Positions 10,107-23,883 of a stretch of DNA of 64,000 nt are shown here, piece by piece. A model generated the notes under the pieces. It did no database searches. It saw only the letters and a list, made by a program, of their open reading frames with translations, and was not told the origin of the DNA. Location of the stretch: positions 1 to 64,000 of the forward strand of contig JAUJMR010000014.1 of NCBI GenBank assembly GCA_030446765.1, read 5' to 3'. The stretch is from Chloroflexia bacterium (GTDB taxonomy: Bacteria; Chloroflexota; Chloroflexia; Thermobaculales; Thermobaculaceae). Position 1 is the first letter of the stretch. Every line of letters starts with the position of its first letter. The translations under genes were made by a program, and so were the position numbers.

Positions 10107-13100
10107 TTAGTCGGCCTGCATCAGTCCGATCAGCGCCAGTTCCTCCGGCGCCAACGCGTACTCATCATCGTCGCGATTCTGCCAGCCCGAGCCTGCCGGG
10201 ATCAGCTTGCCGATGATGACGTTCTCCTTGAGTCCACGCAGGTGGTCGACGCTGCCGTTGATCGCGGCCTCTGTCAGCACCCTCGTGGTCTCCTGGAACG
10301 ACGCTGCCGAAAGGAACGAGCTGGTCTTCAGCGATGCCTTCGTCACACCCAGCAGCTCCGTGAACGCGGTAGAGGGCACACCGCCCTCCGCGAGCACGTG
10401 GGAGTTGACTTCCTTGAGGGTGAATCGGTCGATCAACTCGCCCGGAAGCAGCTCCGTGTCACCAGGTTCCTCGATCGTGACCTTGCGCAGCATCTGCCGC
10501 GCCACGACCTCGATGTGCTTGTCGTTCGTATTCACGCCCTGGCTTCGGTACACCCGCTGCACCTCGTCCACCAGGTATCGCTGCACCTCGTCCCGACCAC
10601 GGATGCTGAGGATCTCGTGCGGGTTCTGAGGTCCTTCTGTGAGCTGGTCGCCAGCGGCGATCGAGTCCCCGTCGCTCACCCGGAGCCGGGCTGCGTGCGG
10701 GATGGTGTACTCCTTCTCCTCTGTCGTGACACCGGAGATCTCGATGGTGTTCCCCGAGACAACCGCCTGACCCGAGGTCCGGGCAGTCAGTTCCGAGACA
10801 TCGTCACCGTTCGTGATACGCGCAAGCGGGCTGCCTTCGGAGACGTTCTGCCCGCTCTCGATGAGCACCTCCGCTCCCGCAGGGAGTGGATACGCATGCG
10901 TGAAGGGCTGGGACGAAACCACGCGGATGCGGCGGCTTCCATCCTCCGTCTCCGGTATCTCGATCACACCGTCCTGTTCTGATAGCGTCGACTGCCCCTT
11001 CGGGTTACGCGCCTCGAACAACTCCTCCACGCGCGGCAGACCGCTCGTGATATCACCTGCTTCGAGCGCGACGCCTCCCGTATGGAACGTGCGCATGGTG
11101 AGCTGCGTGCCCGGCTCGCCGATGCTTTGGGCCGCGATGATGCCCACTGCCTCACCGATCTCGACCAGCACGCCGGTTGCCAGGTCGCGCCCATAGCACA
11201 TCTGGCACACACCCGACTCGGCCGTGCAGGTAAGTGCTGACCGGACGGTAACCTCTGAGATATTGCTGGACAGAATCCGCGCGACCGCTTCCTCGTCGAT
11301 CACATCGTTCTTCCCAACCAGTACCTCCCCCGTTTCGGGATCAGCGACTGGGCGCGCCGCCTGCCTGCCGAGGATGCGATCCTGCAGCGGCGGCGTCATG
11401 CCGATCTCATCCGAGCGGCGTAGCGTGATCCCTTCGTCCGTGCCACAGTCGTCGATGGCGACGATTACATCCTGCGCCACGTCCACAAGCCGGCGCGTCA
11501 GGTACCCGCTGTCCGCGGTACGCAGCGCGGTGTCGGCCAGCCCCTTGCGCGCGCCGTGCGTGGAGATGAAGTACTCCAGCACCGAGAGACCTTCGCGGAA
11601 GTTCGAGCGGATCGGCAGGCTGATGATGCGGCCTGAGGGGTCAGCCATGAGCCCGCGCATACCCGCCATCTGGCTGATCTGCTGCATGTTACCCTTCGCC
11701 CCGGATGTCGCCATCATCGAGATAGGGTTGTGGACACCGAGTGCACTCTGAACGTCCTTCATCAACTTCTCGCGCGTCTCGGTCCACGTCTTGACGGTCT
11801 CAACCTCGCGCTCATCTTCGGTCATAAGTCCGCGGTTGTAGTCCTTGTCGATTCTGCGAACTTGCTCGTCCGCGTCGTCAAGAAGCTGCTGCTTCGATTC
11901 CGGTATACGCACGTCATCCACAGCGAGCGTCATACCACCCTTCGTCGCGTAGCGGAAGCCGACACGCTTGATTGTGTCCGCGACCTGAGCGGTTCGCTCC
12001 GGCCCGTAGCGTCGGTACACCTCCGCGACGACCTTGCGGAGTTCCGTCTTCGGCAGCACCTTCCCAAGCAGCTCAGTGTTGTACTGCATCGCCGGCGGCA
12101 GCGTCTCCGCGAAAATCAACCGTCCCACCGTCGTATCGACCATGTGCGCCGGTACGCCGTTCTCGGGGATATACACGCGTATTGGGGCCTGCAACTCGAT
12201 CGCACCCAACTCGTACGCGAGCTGTGCCTCCTGCGGTGACGAGAACGACTTGCCTGTGCCCTTCGCGCCAGGCTTCGCGAGGGTCATGTAGTACACACCC
12301 AGCACGATGTCCTGCGTCGGCGTGATCACCGGGTCGCCGTTGGACGGCAGCAACAGGTTCGCCTTCGAGAGCATCCGCTCCCGTGCTTCCTGCTGGGCAG
12401 CCTGGGAGAGCGGCACGTGCACCGCCATCTGGTCGCCATCGAAATCGGCGTTGAAGGCCGAAGTCACGAGCGGGTGCAGCTGAATCGCGCTCCCCTCGAT
12501 CAGCTTCGGCTCGAACGCCTGGATGCCCAGACGGTGAAGGGTTGGGGCGCGGTTCAGCAGCACCAGGTACTCCTGGGTGACCTCCTCGAGTACGTCCCAC
12601 ACCTCGGGCCGCATGCGCTCCACGATCCGCTTCGCGCTCTTGATGTTTACCGCGTGTCCGCGCTGGACGAGCCGCCGCATAACGAACGGCTTGAACAACT
12701 CCAGCGCCATCTTCTTCGGAAGGCCACACTGATGCAGCTCCAACTCCGGACCAACGACGATCACGGAGCGGCCGGAGTAGTCCACGCGCTTGCCGAGTAG
12801 ATTCTGGCGGAACCGCCCCTGCTTGCCCTTGAGCATGTCGGACAAGCTCTTCAGCTTGTGCTTGCTCGAGCCCGCGACGGGCCGGCCACGCCGTCCGTTA
12901 TCGATCAGTGCGTCCACCGCTTCCTGGAGCATCCGCTTCTCATTGCGGATGATGATCTCCGGCGCGCCTAAGTTCATCAGTCGGGTCAAACGATTGTTGC
13001 GGTTGATGACGCGGCGGTATAGATCGTTGAGGTCGCTCGTCGCGAACCGGCCACCATCGAGCTGCACCATCGGACGCAGGTCGGGCGGGATCACCGGCAG

Positions 13101-14333
13101 TGAGGTGAAGATCATCCACTCCGGCCGGTTGCCGCTCTTGCGGAAAGCCTCAGCGACCCGCAGCCGCTTCGTCGCCTTCTTGCGGCGCTGCCCCGACGAC
13201 GACTGCATCTCGAGGCGTAACTCCTCCATCAGCGCGTCCAAGTCAACCCGCTTGAGGATCTCCAGCACCGCTTCGGCGCCCATGCCTGCGGTGAACACAG
13301 GGCCGAACTCGTCCTGTAGTTGCCGGTACTCGCTCTCCGTGAGCAGGGCCATCGGCCGGACGAGGTCGAGCAAGCGGCGGCGCTCCTGCATCTCCTGGCG
13401 CAGCGCGTCGGTGCGCTCCTTCTGCTCGTCGGAAACCTGCTCGCGATTCTGCTGGCCGGCGCTGATAAACTGCTCGCGCTCGGCACCTAGTAGAGCCTGT
13501 GCGTCCGCGATGCGGCCACCATACAACTGGTCGATCTGCCGCGCGGCCTCATCGGCCGCCTCGCGCAACTCCTCCAGGCGCGACTCGTTGATCGCCTCGC
13601 CCTCTTCGAGCAGCACACGCCGCCACGCCTGACCTTCGCCGAACACGATCTGCTCCGACGTCGCCGTGTTCATCAGTGCGCTCAACGTTTCCTCGATCGT
13701 AGTCGCCTCTTCGTCGACCGCGTCATGCGCCGCCTTCTGCTCCGCCCGCAAGGTCGCAATCGATGACTGCCCCGCCTCTTCGATCCGCGCAAGCTCGCTC
13801 CTGCGAGACTCGTCGAGTTCGCCAATCCGGCCCGCGATGTCGCTCGCGATCTCCGCTGTGCCCGCTTCCAGGCTCTCGTCAAGCTCCGTGCGAAGGCGGG
13901 TCAACTCGTCGTCCTGTACCGTCGTGACGATATACGTCGCGAAGTACAAGACGCGCTCAAGGTTGCGTGGCGTTATGTCGAGCAGGAGCCCGAGACGGCT
14001 CGGCGTTCCCTTGAAGTACCAGATATGACTCACCGGGCTCGCAAGCTGGATATGGCCCATCCGTTCACGGCGAACGCGGCTTCTCGCCACTTCGACGCCG
14101 CACTTCTCGCAGACCACACCCTTGAACCGAATCCGCTTGTACTTCCCGCAGTAGCACTCCCAGTCCTTCTGGGGACCGAAGATGCGCTCACAGAACAGGC
14201 CATCGCGCTCCGGCCGAAGCGTCCGGTAGTTGATCGTTTCGGGCTTGGTGACCTCCCCGAAGCTCCACTCGCGGATATCCTCTGGCGAGGCGAGCCTGAT
14301 CTTGATAGCGTTGAAATTGTTAACTTCCAGCAA
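10107..14333 (-). CDS. rpoC: DNA-directed RNA polymerase subunit beta'
   Basis: 1408 residues. The N-terminal zinc site ([20 protein letters not shown], about residues 60-80) is complete. The catalytic Mg-binding NADFDGDQ motif is near residue 630. The second zinc site uses IDDCGTDEG and [14 protein letters not shown] (about 960 and 1040). Between about residues 150 and 350 there is a long Glu/Ala/Arg-rich coiled-coil insertion before the clamp region, a lineage-specific insert of a kind known in several phyla. The C-terminus ends near [10 protein letters not shown]. It follows rpoB by 93 bases and leads into rpsL. Confidence 0.98.
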   Translation of the reverse strand: MLEVNNFNAIKIRLASPEDIREWSFGEVTKPETINYRTLRPERDGLFCERIFGPQKDWECYCGKYKRIRFKGVVCEKCGVEVARSRVRRERMGHIQLASPVSHIWYFKGTPSRLGLLLDITPRNLERVLYFATYIVTTVQDDELTRLRTELDESLEAGTAEIASDIAGRIGELDESRRSELARIEEAGQSSIATLRAEQKAAHDAVDEEATTIEETLSALMNTATSEQIVFGEGQAWRRVLLEEGEAINESRLEELREAADEAARQIDQLYGGRIADAQALLGAEREQFISAGQQNREQVSDEQKERTDALRQEMQERRRLLDLVRPMALLTESEYRQLQDEFGPVFTAGMGAEAVLEILKRVDLDALMEELRLEMQSSSGQRRKKATKRLRVAEAFRKSGNRPEWMIFTSLPVIPPDLRPMVQLDGGRFATSDLNDLYRRVINRNNRLTRLMNLGAPEIIIRNEKRMLQEAVDALIDNGRRGRPVAGSSKHKLKSLSDMLKGKQGRFRQNLLGKRVDYSGRSVIVVGPELELHQCGLPKKMALELFKPFVMRRLVQRGHAVNIKSAKRIVERMRPEVWDVLEEVTQEYLVLLNRAPTLHRLGIQAFEPKLIEGSAIQLHPLVTSAFNADFDGDQMAVHVPLSQAAQQEARERMLSKANLLLPSNGDPVITPTQDIVLGVYYMTLAKPGAKGTGKSFSSPQEAQLAYELGAIELQAPIRVYIPENGVPAHMVDTTVGRLIFAETLPPAMQYNTELLGKVLPKTELRKVVAEVYRRYGPERTAQVADTIKRVGFRYATKGGMTLAVDDVRIPESKQQLLDDADEQVRRIDKDYNRGLMTEDEREVETVKTWTETREKLMKDVQSALGVHNPISMMATSGAKGNMQQISQMAGMRGLMADPSGRIISLPIRSNFREGLSVLEYFISTHGARKGLADTALRTADSGYLTRRLVDVAQDVIVAIDDCGTDEGITLRRSDEIGMTPPLQDRILGRQAARPVADPETGEVLVGKNDVIDEEAVARILSSNISEVTVRSALTCTAESGVCQMCYGRDLATGVLVEIGEAVGIIAAQSIGEPGTQLTMRTFHTGGVALEAGDITSGLPRVEELFEARNPKGQSTLSEQDGVIEIPETEDGSRRIRVVSSQPFTHAYPLPAGAEVLIESGQNVSEGSPLARITNGDDVSELTARTSGQAVVSGNTIEISGVTTEEKEYTIPHAARLRVSDGDSIAAGDQLTEGPQNPHEILSIRGRDEVQRYLVDEVQRVYRSQGVNTNDKHIEVVARQMLRKVTIEEPGDTELLPGELIDRFTLKEVNSHVLAEGGVPSTAFTELLGVTKASLKTSSFLSAASFQETTRVLTEAAINGSVDHLRGLKENVIIGKLIPAGSGWQNRDDDEYALAPEELALIGLMQAD

Positions 14334-14426
14334 TGTATATCTCCAGTGAGCTATCCGCCCTCAACAGCCAGCTCCCAGCGGGTGATACCCACTGATCGCT
14401 GACTGTCGAAGGTTATTGGCCGCTCG

Positions 14427-17969
<3,543 letters not shown>

Positions 17970-18025
17970 ATGTACTTTTCTCCTCGGGAAACAAGTGGGA
18001 AGACAGAAGCCGCTGGAATGGGGCG

Positions 18026-18050
18026 ATGGGCATCCCCCTGAAAGCCCATC
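18026..18050 (-). promoter_or_regulatory. Hairpin in the rpoB leader
   Basis: Between the promoter and rpoB the minus strand carries GATGGGC and GCCCATC separated by an 11-base loop. It lies in the roughly 95-base untranslated leader. Its role is unknown; leader structures before rpoBC can serve attenuation. Confidence 0.35.
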
Positions 18051-18069
18051 AGCGATAGTGCGGCCTTGT

Positions 18070-18099
18070 ATAGTAACAAGGGCCACCCAGCTATGTCAA
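18070..18099 (-). promoter_or_regulatory. Sigma-70 type promoter of rpoBC
   Basis: The minus strand reads TTGACA (18099-18094), an 18-base spacer, then TACTAT (18075-18070). Transcription would start near 18063, about 95 bases before the rpoB ATG. The upstream phytoene-synthase-like gene ends 43 bases before the -35 box, so rpoB has its own promoter. Confidence 0.75.
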
Positions 18100-18142
18100 G
18101 GTTTGGATCCTAGCGAAAGTAGTGTCTTTGAGGCGCCTCGAC

Positions 18143-19132
18143 TTACGTTCGGGCCAGAGGCTTCTCCGGCTGCGTGAGGGAGCGGTAATACCACCGCAGC
18201 CAGTGGTTCGACCAGCCGAACGCGGTGGTGTTGCGCACGATCAACGACACCTGGTCGCGCCCGATCTTCGCCTCGCTCAACAACACTTCGGCGTTGTTGC
18301 GGCTCATCGCGAGCGTCTTTGCCGCGAAAAAGAGCGGCCAGATGCAGGCGAGGCGGATGCGGTGCTGCCTACGCGGGAGCGCGAGCACGAACGCCATACC
18401 CGCGTTCAGGTGTCGCTCCGCCTTGAGCGCGAGCAAGTCGATCACCTTCAGCGCCTTGTCCATATTGGAAGGATCGAAGAGCTGGCTTGGCGTCAGCCCG
18501 ACGCTCGCGCAGAAGGTCCGTGGCACGAAGATCCAACCTCGCTCGAAGTCCTTGCGCAGCCCGCGGATCACGTTCACCGTCTGCAGCGCCAGGCCAAACT
18601 CGCGCGCCAGCGGCATGAGCTCCTTACGCCTGCGCCGCACACCGGGCAGGTACCACGCGAAGATATCGGTGACCAGGTAGCCAACGAGTCCAGCGACATG
18701 GTGCATATAGTCGTCCATCTCTGCTTCGTCGTCGACGTTCGGGCCGTGTTCCTGCCAACGGGCCATACCAAGTGAGGTCTCTCGCACGTGCTTGAGGATC
18801 GTCACCTGAATCTCTTCGGGCAGGCTCTTGAGCTTCTCCATAAGCTCGCTCGCCTGCTGCGTGACGTAGACCTCCGGATCAGCGCTGTCCAGGTCGGCGA
18901 CCGCGTGCGTCAGGCTCTCGACAGGTACATCACCACTGAGTACGCGGTCCCAGAGACGCAGGAGATCCGCCTTGCGGTCGGCGGGCAGGGTCGCGTGGTC
19001 CTCCAGGCAGTCGGACACGCGGAACAGGAGGTATGCAATCGTGACCGAGTCGCGGAGCACACGGGGAAGATGTTCGATCGAGAGCGCGAAGGTACGGCTA
19101 ACGGCGCGAAGCATCTCGTACTGTTGCAGCAT
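18143..19132 (-). CDS. Squalene/phytoene synthase family protein
   Basis: 329 residues of the head-to-head prenyl synthase fold. The first aspartate motif is visible as VSDCLED (DxxxD, about residues 40-44). The second motif, normally NxxRDxxED, reads NVIRGLRKDFERG here: the first Asp is Gly while the second is kept. Such enzymes condense two farnesyl or geranylgeranyl diphosphates in squalene or carotenoid synthesis, using both motifs for Mg-diphosphate binding. No carotenoid or hopanoid genes are adjacent, so the product is open. The ATG follows GAGAGGCG. The altered motif could mean a changed or lost second reaction step. Confidence 0.85.
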   Translation of the reverse strand: MLQQYEMLRAVSRTFALSIEHLPRVLRDSVTIAYLLFRVSDCLEDHATLPADRKADLLRLWDRVLSGDVPVESLTHAVADLDSADPEVYVTQQASELMEKLKSLPEEIQVTILKHVRETSLGMARWQEHGPNVDDEAEMDDYMHHVAGLVGYLVTDIFAWYLPGVRRRRKELMPLAREFGLALQTVNVIRGLRKDFERGWIFVPRTFCASVGLTPSQLFDPSNMDKALKVIDLLALKAERHLNAGMAFVLALPRRQHRIRLACIWPLFFAAKTLAMSRNNAEVLLSEAKIGRDQVSLIVRNTTAFGWSNHWLRWYYRSLTQPEKPLART

Positions 19133-19443
19133 CGCCTCTCACCTCTGCATGTGTAACCATCGGAGGAAAACATGGCCAAGCCCGCTGAATTGTAAAGCAC
19201 GTGGCGTACCTCGCACTATAGCACAATAAATTGCGGACCTATGCGGCGGGCGGGAACTTACCGTTTCTTGCTGCGGAATGTACTCTCGGAGCGGGGGAAC
19301 GGGCTGTAGCGACGGTGCACGCGCGTTTCGGCCCCCGATAACCCGCCCGACCCGCCTCTGTCCGGGCCTTGGGGGCCCTCGGAAGCAACCTGCCCGCAGT
19401 TGGCACCGAGCCAATCTGGAACCCTGGGACCACGCAAGGCGCC
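19133..19443. other. Divergent intergenic region, no gene seen
   Basis: A 385-base gap lies between the divergent synthase and femAB-like genes. Only shadow frames are present in the first 311 bases. The last part holds the promoter described next. Confidence 0.5.
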
Positions 19444-19472
19444 TTGACTCCCATTCGCCACGCACCTAAACT
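19444..19472 (+). promoter_or_regulatory. Promoter of the femAB-like gene
   Basis: TTGACT (19444-19449), a 17-base spacer, and TAAACT (19467-19472) form a good sigma-70 type promoter 45 bases before the TTG start. Confidence 0.6.
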
Positions 19473-19517
19473 TAACCTCCATCCGACGCCACCAGGATAG
19501 CGACGAGAGGAACCTGC

Positions 19518-20627
19518 TTGTCCACGACCACGCACGAGACCGATACCACTATTACCTCCGCGACGTACACGATGCGGGAAGTCCGCAGCGCGACGCAGGA
19601 ACAATGGAATGGTTGGCTTTGCGATGTGCCCGGCGGCGGGCATATCTATCAATCCTACGAGTGGGGCGAGTTCAAGCGGACCATCGGCTGGCGGCCCATC
19701 CGTCTCGTGCTTGAGCAGGACGGAAAGATAATCGGTGCCGGACAGTTCCTTGCGTGGAACACCCCCGGCGTGCCCGGCTGCCTGATGTACTGCACGAAGG
19801 GCCCGTGGCTACCCTGGGACGACGAACAGTCCGTCCGCACGTTCTTCGCCGGTGTCCGCACCGTCGCCCGGCGGGAGAACGCCCACACCGTCAAGATCGA
19901 GCCGGAGGTTCTGGAGGAGCAAACAGAAGTCAAGGCCGTCCTCGCCGACATCGGCTTTGAGAAGTTTCGGTGGGACCTCCAGTTCAAGACCACCATGCTC
20001 ATCGATCTGACCCCTTCCGAGGAAGAACTCCTCGCCGCCATGAAAAGTAAGACGCGCTACAACACGCGTCTGGGCGCGAAGAAAGGCGTTCAGATCGTCG
20101 AGGACAACTCGCTTGAGGCCCGCGAGGAATTTCACACGATGATGGAACTGACCGCCCAGCGCGACGGCTTCTTCAAGCGGCCGCACGACTATCTCTTGGC
20201 GTGCTGGCAGGCGATGTATAACGCCAATCGGGCACACCTCTTCTTCGCGGTTCACGAGGGACAGAAACTGGCCGGTATTCTGGTCTTTACCTTTGGGCAC
20301 AAGTACTGGTACACCGTCGGCGCCTCGGCCGACGAGAAGCGCAACCTGATGCCTACGTATCAGCTTCAATGGGAAGTGATGCGCTGGGCCAAGGAACAGG
20401 GCATCACGTTCTACGACATGGTGGCGATACCCAACCCGGAGAACCTGAGCGAGGACGACTCGATGTACGGCCTGTACCGGTTCAAGTCCGGCTTCGGTGG
20501 GCGCATCGTGGAGTTCGTCGGCTGCCTCGACCTGCCCGTCGCCTCACTCCGTGCCGCTGCATGGAACCGGATCGAGCCCCTCTACTATCGCGCGTACAAG
20601 CGCCTCAAACACGACGTCTACTACTAA
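19518..20627 (+). CDS. FemAB/peptidyltransferase-like protein (tandem GNAT fold)
   Basis: 369 residues. Characteristic family stretches include YQSYEWGEFK near the N-terminus, MKSKTRYNTRLGAKKGV (about 175-190) and YDMVAIPNPEN with LYRFKSGFGG near the C-terminus. The family transfers amino acids from aminoacyl-tRNA to lipid-linked peptidoglycan precursors, or builds related non-ribosomal links. The start is TTG with a GAGAGG site. murJ, the lipid II flippase, begins 7 bases after its stop, which supports a cell-wall role. The donor amino acid cannot be told from sequence. Confidence 0.9.
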   Translation: MSTTTHETDTTITSATYTMREVRSATQEQWNGWLCDVPGGGHIYQSYEWGEFKRTIGWRPIRLVLEQDGKIIGAGQFLAWNTPGVPGCLMYCTKGPWLPWDDEQSVRTFFAGVRTVARRENAHTVKIEPEVLEEQTEVKAVLADIGFEKFRWDLQFKTTMLIDLTPSEEELLAAMKSKTRYNTRLGAKKGVQIVEDNSLEAREEFHTMMELTAQRDGFFKRPHDYLLACWQAMYNANRAHLFFAVHEGQKLAGILVFTFGHKYWYTVGASADEKRNLMPTYQLQWEVMRWAKEQGITFYDMVAIPNPENLSEDDSMYGLYRFKSGFGGRIVEFVGCLDLPVASLRAAAWNRIEPLYYRAYKRLKHDVYY

Positions 20628-20634
20628 CCCGCCG

Positions 20635-22185
20635 GTGAGCAGCCGACTCGCTCGATTCGCGGCGATTACCGCCCTCGCCTTCGTGCTCAGCCGCCTGCTC
20701 GGCCTGGTGCGCGACCAGGTGATCGCGTGGCGTTTCGGTGACACCAACCAGTTCGACGCGTATGTCCTCGCCTTCCAGATACCTGACACGCTGTTCATCC
20801 TCGTGTCCGGCGGCGCGCTTGGCACTGCATTTATCCCCGTTTTCACCGGCCTGCTCCACTCCGGCGACGATGAGGCCGCCTGGAGGATGGCGTATGGGGT
20901 CATGGTGGTGCTCGGCGCCGGGCTGGTTGCCCTGATCGCCGTCACATGGATTTTTGCCCCGACGCTAATGTCGGAAGGGCTCGCCCGTCGCGATGCACCG
21001 GAGACGCGCATACTCGCGACCGGCTTGATGCGCGTGCTCCTGTTCTCACCGTTACTGCTCGCGATGGGCAGTATCGCGACCGCAATCCTGCAGTCGTTCG
21101 ACCAGTTTGGGGTCGCGGCCTTTGCGCCAGCCGCATATAACGTCGGAATCATCGGAGGCGCGCTCTTCATCGCGCCCCTCTTCCCGGATGGATACGGCAT
21201 GTATGGCGTCGCCACGGGTGTCCTCGTCGGGACGTTCTTCTTCCTGGCCCTCCAATTGCCGCTCACGCTCCGGCTCGGTCTGCGGCGATTCTCCACCGCT
21301 CCGCTCCGCGACCCCAACGTGCGAACGACCCTGCGACTCTTGTTCCCCCGCATACTGGGACAGTCGGCCATCCAGATCAGCACACTCATCACGTTCTTCC
21401 TTGCGGCCGGTCTGGCCGATAACGGCCCCACCGCGTACCGGCTCGCGTTCACGCTCTTCGTGCTGCCGGTAGGCCTGTTCGCAACCAGTATCGGCACAGT
21501 CGCGTTCCCCTCGATGTCGCGGGAGGCGGAGGAGGCCGACACCGCGACGTTTTCCTACCTGTTGCGGCGCTCGATGCGCGCCATCCTCTTCTTCGTCCTT
21601 CCGGGCAGCGTCGGCCTGGCACTCCTACGGCTGCCGATCACCAAGCTGATCTATCAGCACGGCGAGTTTTCCGCGCAAGGCACCGAGCTCACCGCGAACA
21701 CGCTGGCGTATTTCTGTCTCGGTATGTGGGCCTACGCTCTGCTGGACATCGTGCCACGCGCCTTCTACGCCATGCAGGACACCCGCACGCCGGTCCTAAT
21801 CGCCTTGGGTGTCGTCATCCTGGACGTCGCGCTCTCGTTTCTGCTCGGTAGCCTTATTGGTCTCGGCGGCCTTGCGCTCGCGTTCGCCATTGCCAGTATG
21901 GTGCAGGTGCTCGCGCTCCTGGTCGCCCTGAACCGCCGCACCGGCTTCACGCTCGACCCGGGCACACTCCGGTTCGGCCTGAAGGCAGCGGCCGCCACGA
22001 TGGTCATGGCTGCCATCGTGCTGCTGACGGGTCCGTTCTGGCGCGGCTATCAGACCCTCGGCACCGTCGAGTTGCTGCTACGGCTCGTCGCCGTCATCAG
22101 CGCTGCGGCCGGTGCGTACCTTCTGGTCAGTTTTCTGCTCAAGCAGGAGGAGGTCGGTACGCTCCGACGGATCGTCAGGAGGTAG
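20635..22185 (+). CDS. murJ: Lipid II flippase MurJ
   Basis: The GTG at 20635 gives 516 residues, the usual MurJ size; the ORF track's longer form overlaps the previous gene. The N-terminus reads [17 protein letters not shown], the MurJ signature, followed by [13 protein letters not shown] and about 14 hydrophobic segments. [12 protein letters not shown] and [11 protein letters not shown] match the conserved cytoplasmic loops. It exports lipid-linked peptidoglycan precursor across the membrane. It is co-directional and nearly contiguous with the femAB-like gene and trmD. Confidence 0.93.
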   Translation: MSSRLARFAAITALAFVLSRLLGLVRDQVIAWRFGDTNQFDAYVLAFQIPDTLFILVSGGALGTAFIPVFTGLLHSGDDEAAWRMAYGVMVVLGAGLVALIAVTWIFAPTLMSEGLARRDAPETRILATGLMRVLLFSPLLLAMGSIATAILQSFDQFGVAAFAPAAYNVGIIGGALFIAPLFPDGYGMYGVATGVLVGTFFFLALQLPLTLRLGLRRFSTAPLRDPNVRTTLRLLFPRILGQSAIQISTLITFFLAAGLADNGPTAYRLAFTLFVLPVGLFATSIGTVAFPSMSREAEEADTATFSYLLRRSMRAILFFVLPGSVGLALLRLPITKLIYQHGEFSAQGTELTANTLAYFCLGMWAYALLDIVPRAFYAMQDTRTPVLIALGVVILDVALSFLLGSLIGLGGLALAFAIASMVQVLALLVALNRRTGFTLDPGTLRFGLKAAAATMVMAAIVLLTGPFWRGYQTLGTVELLLRLVAVISAAAGAYLLVSFLLKQEEVGTLRRIVRR

Positions 22186-22199
22186 GAGCAACGACGACC

Positions 22200-22916
22200 A
22201 TGCGCTTTGACATCTTCACAACGCTTCCGGCTATGTTCCAGGGCCCCTTGAGCGAGAGCATCATCAAGCGCGCCATTGCCCGCGGGCTGCTCCAGATAGA
22301 GGTGCACGACATTCGGCGGTGGGCGACGGACAAGCACCACACAACAGACGCCCCACCGTTCGGTGGCGGACCTGGGATGGTAATGAAGCCGGAGCCGATC
22401 TTCGCTGCGGTCGAGACAGTGCTCGAGCTCGAACCGGGCACACCCAGTCCCACGCCCGTGATCCTGCTCGGCCCCGGCGGCGAGCGATTCACGCAGGCTC
22501 TTGCGGAGCACCTAGCCCTTCAGCCTCGGGTCGCGCTCATCTGCGGGCACTACGAGGGCGTGGACGACCGGGTCAGACAGCATCTGGCTACCGACGAGAT
22601 CTCGATCGGCGACTACGTGTTGAGCGGCGGAGAACTACCCGCTATGGTGCTGGTGGACACAATCGCGCGTCTCGTGCCCGGGGTCATTAAGACGCGATCA
22701 CGCGAGGACGAGTCGCATACTTCCGGCCTGCTGGAGTACCCACAGTATACGCGGCCAGCTAAGTTCCGGGATATGCCGGTGCCCGAGGTCCTGCTCAGTG
22801 GCGATCACGCTGCGGTCGATCAATGGCGTCGTGAGCAGGCAATTTGGCGGACCGCCGCAGAACGGCCGGAGATGCTTGCGGCTTGGCGTGCAATGCAGGA
22901 GACAGAGGGAGAGTAG
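22200..22916 (+). CDS. trmD: tRNA (guanine-N1-)-methyltransferase
   Basis: 238 residues. The SAM-binding trefoil-knot motifs are clear: [13 protein letters not shown] and [12 protein letters not shown], with the N-terminal [11 protein letters not shown]. TrmD methylates G37 of several tRNAs and prevents frameshifting. The start follows AGGAGGTAGGAG, 14 bases after murJ. In many genomes trmD sits with rpsP and rimM; here those are absent from the neighbourhood. Confidence 0.95.
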   Translation: MRFDIFTTLPAMFQGPLSESIIKRAIARGLLQIEVHDIRRWATDKHHTTDAPPFGGGPGMVMKPEPIFAAVETVLELEPGTPSPTPVILLGPGGERFTQALAEHLALQPRVALICGHYEGVDDRVRQHLATDEISIGDYVLSGGELPAMVLVDTIARLVPGVIKTRSREDESHTSGLLEYPQYTRPAKFRDMPVPEVLLSGDHAAVDQWRREQAIWRTAAERPEMLAAWRAMQETEGE

Positions 22917-22935
22917 CCCTGATTCCGCGCTCCGG

Positions 22936-23152
22936 CTAGGCCCTGTCTTCAAAGCGACGTCGTAACCAGTCATTGATGGCGGCGATTTGCACGGTGGCCT
23001 CGTAGCTGACGGCGAGCTTGTCGTACATCGTGGCCACCGCGCGGTGTCGCTTGATTGTGTTGATCCCGCACTCGACCGCGTGACGTTGCTTGCAGTGCGC
23101 GGAGTACTGCATCCGCAGTCTCCAGTATTGATTGTCATCTTGGTCGATGACA
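22936..23152 (-). pseudogene. C-terminal remnant of an IS5-type transposase
   Basis: The minus frame reads RHAVECGINTIKRHRAVATM then YDKLAVSYEATVQIAAINDW and ends RFEDRA at the TAG inside the left CTAG. This is the conserved C-terminal tail of IS5-family DDE transposases (usual form YDKLAVRYEATVHIAAINEWLR). The whole N-terminal and catalytic part is missing, so it cannot be active by itself. The end of its coding region runs through the left inverted repeat, as expected for such elements. Confidence 0.8.
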
Positions 23153-23883
23153 TCACCTACCGGAGACAAGCTCGGCCAGGTGGTGCAGCGAGTTGGTGAG
23201 ATGCTCAGGGCCGAACGGCGGGAACTGGAGGTACTCCCGGATGAACTGCGGCACCGCCGACCAGTCGTAGGTGAGCGTGACCTCGGTCTCGGACGGACCG
23301 AGCGGCGCAAGGTCGTAACGCCAGATCCAGCCGCCGAACTCCAGGTGACCGTCGCCCTTCTCCTGCCCCGTCAGCCAGCCGATGGCGCGCGGCGGGTCGA
23401 GCACCTGGACCTTGTTGGCCACCTGGTAGCCACCGTTTGGATGGTTGGCGTGATACATGTCCATCCGGAAGATCTGCCCCACCTCGGTCAGCGGCGCCCG
23501 GTCGACCGCTTCCTGGACCCATCCGGTGCCATCGATCGCAGAATGGGTCGTCGGGTCCGACAGCACCGCGAACAGCCTCGCGGCGGGCACGGCGACGGCC
23601 AGGGTGGCGCTCACGTACTCCCGGTCCACGGTGTGCACGCTCCTTGTCATCTCATCTCGGGCCGCCTGTAGGCGCGAGAGGGAGGGACGGCCCCAACATG
23701 CAGACGACGCGGCTAGTCGGAACTCATCGGTCGTGTGGGCGGAACCCGCACCCGTGCCACCAATGGCGGGCTTGTAAGGGTCAAGTTTCGAGCGCCGGGG
23801 AGGCAGTCTCACTCATACGCATCCTGCGACACGCCACCGCGACCAGCAACGGCACCCACCATACTCGTTTTTGAAGACACGGT
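22940..23883. mobile_element. IS5-like ends enclosing an SRPBCC gene, inserted at the ispH stop codon
   Basis: The left end is GCCCTGTCTTCAAAGC and the right end, read inward on the minus strand, is ACCGTGTCTTCAAAAA; 12 of the first 14 bases match. Both ends are flanked by CTAG (22936-22939 and 23884-23887), consistent with a 4-bp target duplication. Inside are a transposase tail and an SRPBCC-type gene in the place of the missing transposase body. A frame near the right end also contains RRSKLDPYKPAI, a stretch seen in other transposase families. The right CTAG supplies the ispH stop codon. Confidence 0.7.
23153..23650 (-). CDS. SRPBCC (START/polyketide-cyclase-like) protein
   Basis: The ORF track starts at 23812, but the ATG at 23650 gives a 166-residue protein that begins with the fold (REYVSATLAVAVPAARLFAVL). 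Typical SRPBCC features are the SDPTTHSAIDG loop, a GQIFRMDMY strand, LDPPRAIGWLTG, and a long C-terminal helix (GPEHLTNSLHHLAELV). The fold binds a hydrophobic ligand; the ligand is unknown. Genes annotated this way often cover polyketide cyclases or stress proteins. It lies between two IS-like ends and probably arrived with the element. Confidence 0.8.
   Translation of the reverse strand: MTRSVHTVDREYVSATLAVAVPAARLFAVLSDPTTHSAIDGTGWVQEAVDRAPLTEVGQIFRMDMYHANHPNGGYQVANKVQVLDPPRAIGWLTGQEKGDGHLEFGGWIWRYDLAPLGPSETEVTLTYDWSAVPQFIREYLQFPPFGPEHLTNSLHHLAELVSGR

Noticed and set aside
23203-23874. Complete transposase in the element at 22.9-23.9 kb
   Set aside because: Only the last about 70 residues of an IS5-type transposase are present; the remaining frames encode the SRPBCC fold.
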